Shown: piece after piece, positions 21,808 to 22,036 of the stretch
How the letters are laid out: every line of letters begins with the position of its first letter
How positions within the stretch are numbered: the first letter of the stretch is position 1
Assembly (NCBI GenBank): GCA_913054055.1
Contig: CAJXIT010000013.1
Coordinates: 1 to 22,036 of the forward strand
Direction of reading: 5' to 3'
Length of the DNA stretch: 22,036 nucleotides
Origin: an uncultured Thalassolituus sp.
GTDB taxonomy: Bacteria; Pseudomonadota; Gammaproteobacteria; Pseudomonadales; Oceanobacteraceae
Position numbers and translations under genes: made by a program
The notes under the pieces: generated by a model
What the model was told of the DNA's origin: nothing
Seen by the model: only the letters and a program-made list of their open reading frames with translations
Databases searched by the model: none

Positions 21808-21876
21808 TTAATTTAAGGTGTGCTATCTTGCTTGAGTGAGTACCTATTCGTTTAAAATTACAAAAAGGAGCCAACA

Positions 21877-22036
21877 ATGGCGACAGTAACACTACAAGGC
21901 AACGTGATTGAAACACTTGGCGAATTACCAAGCGTGGGATCACAAGCCCCAGCATTTTCATTGGTACAGGCCGACCTTTCAGACGTGACGCTTAAAGAGC
22001 TAGCGGGTAAGCGTGTGGTACTGAATATCTTTCCAT
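21877..22036 (+). CDS. tpx: Thiol peroxidase, 5' part
   Basis: The first 53 codons of a Tpx-family atypical 2-Cys peroxiredoxin, which reduces lipid and other hydroperoxides using thioredoxin. The diagnostic N-terminus is visible: VTLQGNVIETLGELPSVGSQAPAF followed by LVQADLSDVTLKELAGKRVVLNIFPS, almost word for word the E. coli pattern LVAKDLSDVTL...GKRKVLNIFPS. The catalytic cysteines come after the window edge. AAGGAG at 21865-21870 sits six bases before ATG. A 12-bp palindrome about 70 bp upstream may be its operator. Confidence 0.92.
   Translation, partial: MATVTLQGNVIETLGELPSVGSQAPAFSLVQADLSDVTLKELAGKRVVLNIFP

Overview
The window looks like chromosome from a marine-type gammaproteobacterium, perhaps Oceanospirillales-like. 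The reasons are the protein families (YbiT-type ABC-F, YaiL/DUF2058, PurU, SrmB/RhlE-like DEAD helicase, Tpx, FabB/FabV), the moderately AT-rich DNA, and the abundance of REP-like palindromes with a REP-associated transposase. The taxonomic call is inference from recognisable proteins only; no marker RNA gene is present.

Layout. 1-2426: the 3' end of a fatty-acid cluster on + (FabB-type ketosynthase, FabV-type enoyl-ACP reductase, stand-alone acyl carrier protein), closed by a long RNA hairpin. 2550-5575: minus-strand genes for a soluble two-receiver histidine kinase with an in-frame stop 17 codons before its expected end, an AraC-family regulator and an ABM-fold monooxygenase. 5815-7410: ybiT on +, convergent with a DEAD-box helicase (7565-8914) and a 50-residue lipoprotein that is easily missed (8970-9122). 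9357-12000: purU and a calcium-repeat (TSP3) lipoprotein, both on +. 12053-12750: a non-coding block holding three paired GTAG-type REP-like elements and a 13-unit heptamer tandem repeat. 12751-16067: a two-gene minus-strand operon encoding a Slam-like TPR/outer-membrane barrel protein and a FecR-domain protein with a transferrin-binding-protein-like C-terminal barrel. 16437-17430: YaiL-like and YjbR-like genes. 17520-18435: a RAYT transposase flanked on each side by three copies of a second, structurally different REP-like element. 18452-21695: an SdsA-type alkylsulfatase lipoprotein with an AraC regulator upstream. 21877 to the end: the start of tpx.

The strongest leads are three. (1) The RAYT and its ten double-hairpin repeats, whose loops carry a mirrored insert module. 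(2) The Slam-like/FecR-TbpB-like pair, which may be an outer-membrane translocator with its own exported client. (3) The kinase whose missing C-terminal strand is still encoded after a TAA codon. Smaller leads are a 21-bp-spaced direct repeat upstream of the alkylsulfatase, a perfect 12-bp palindrome upstream of tpx, and a hairpin that pairs fully only as plus-strand RNA.
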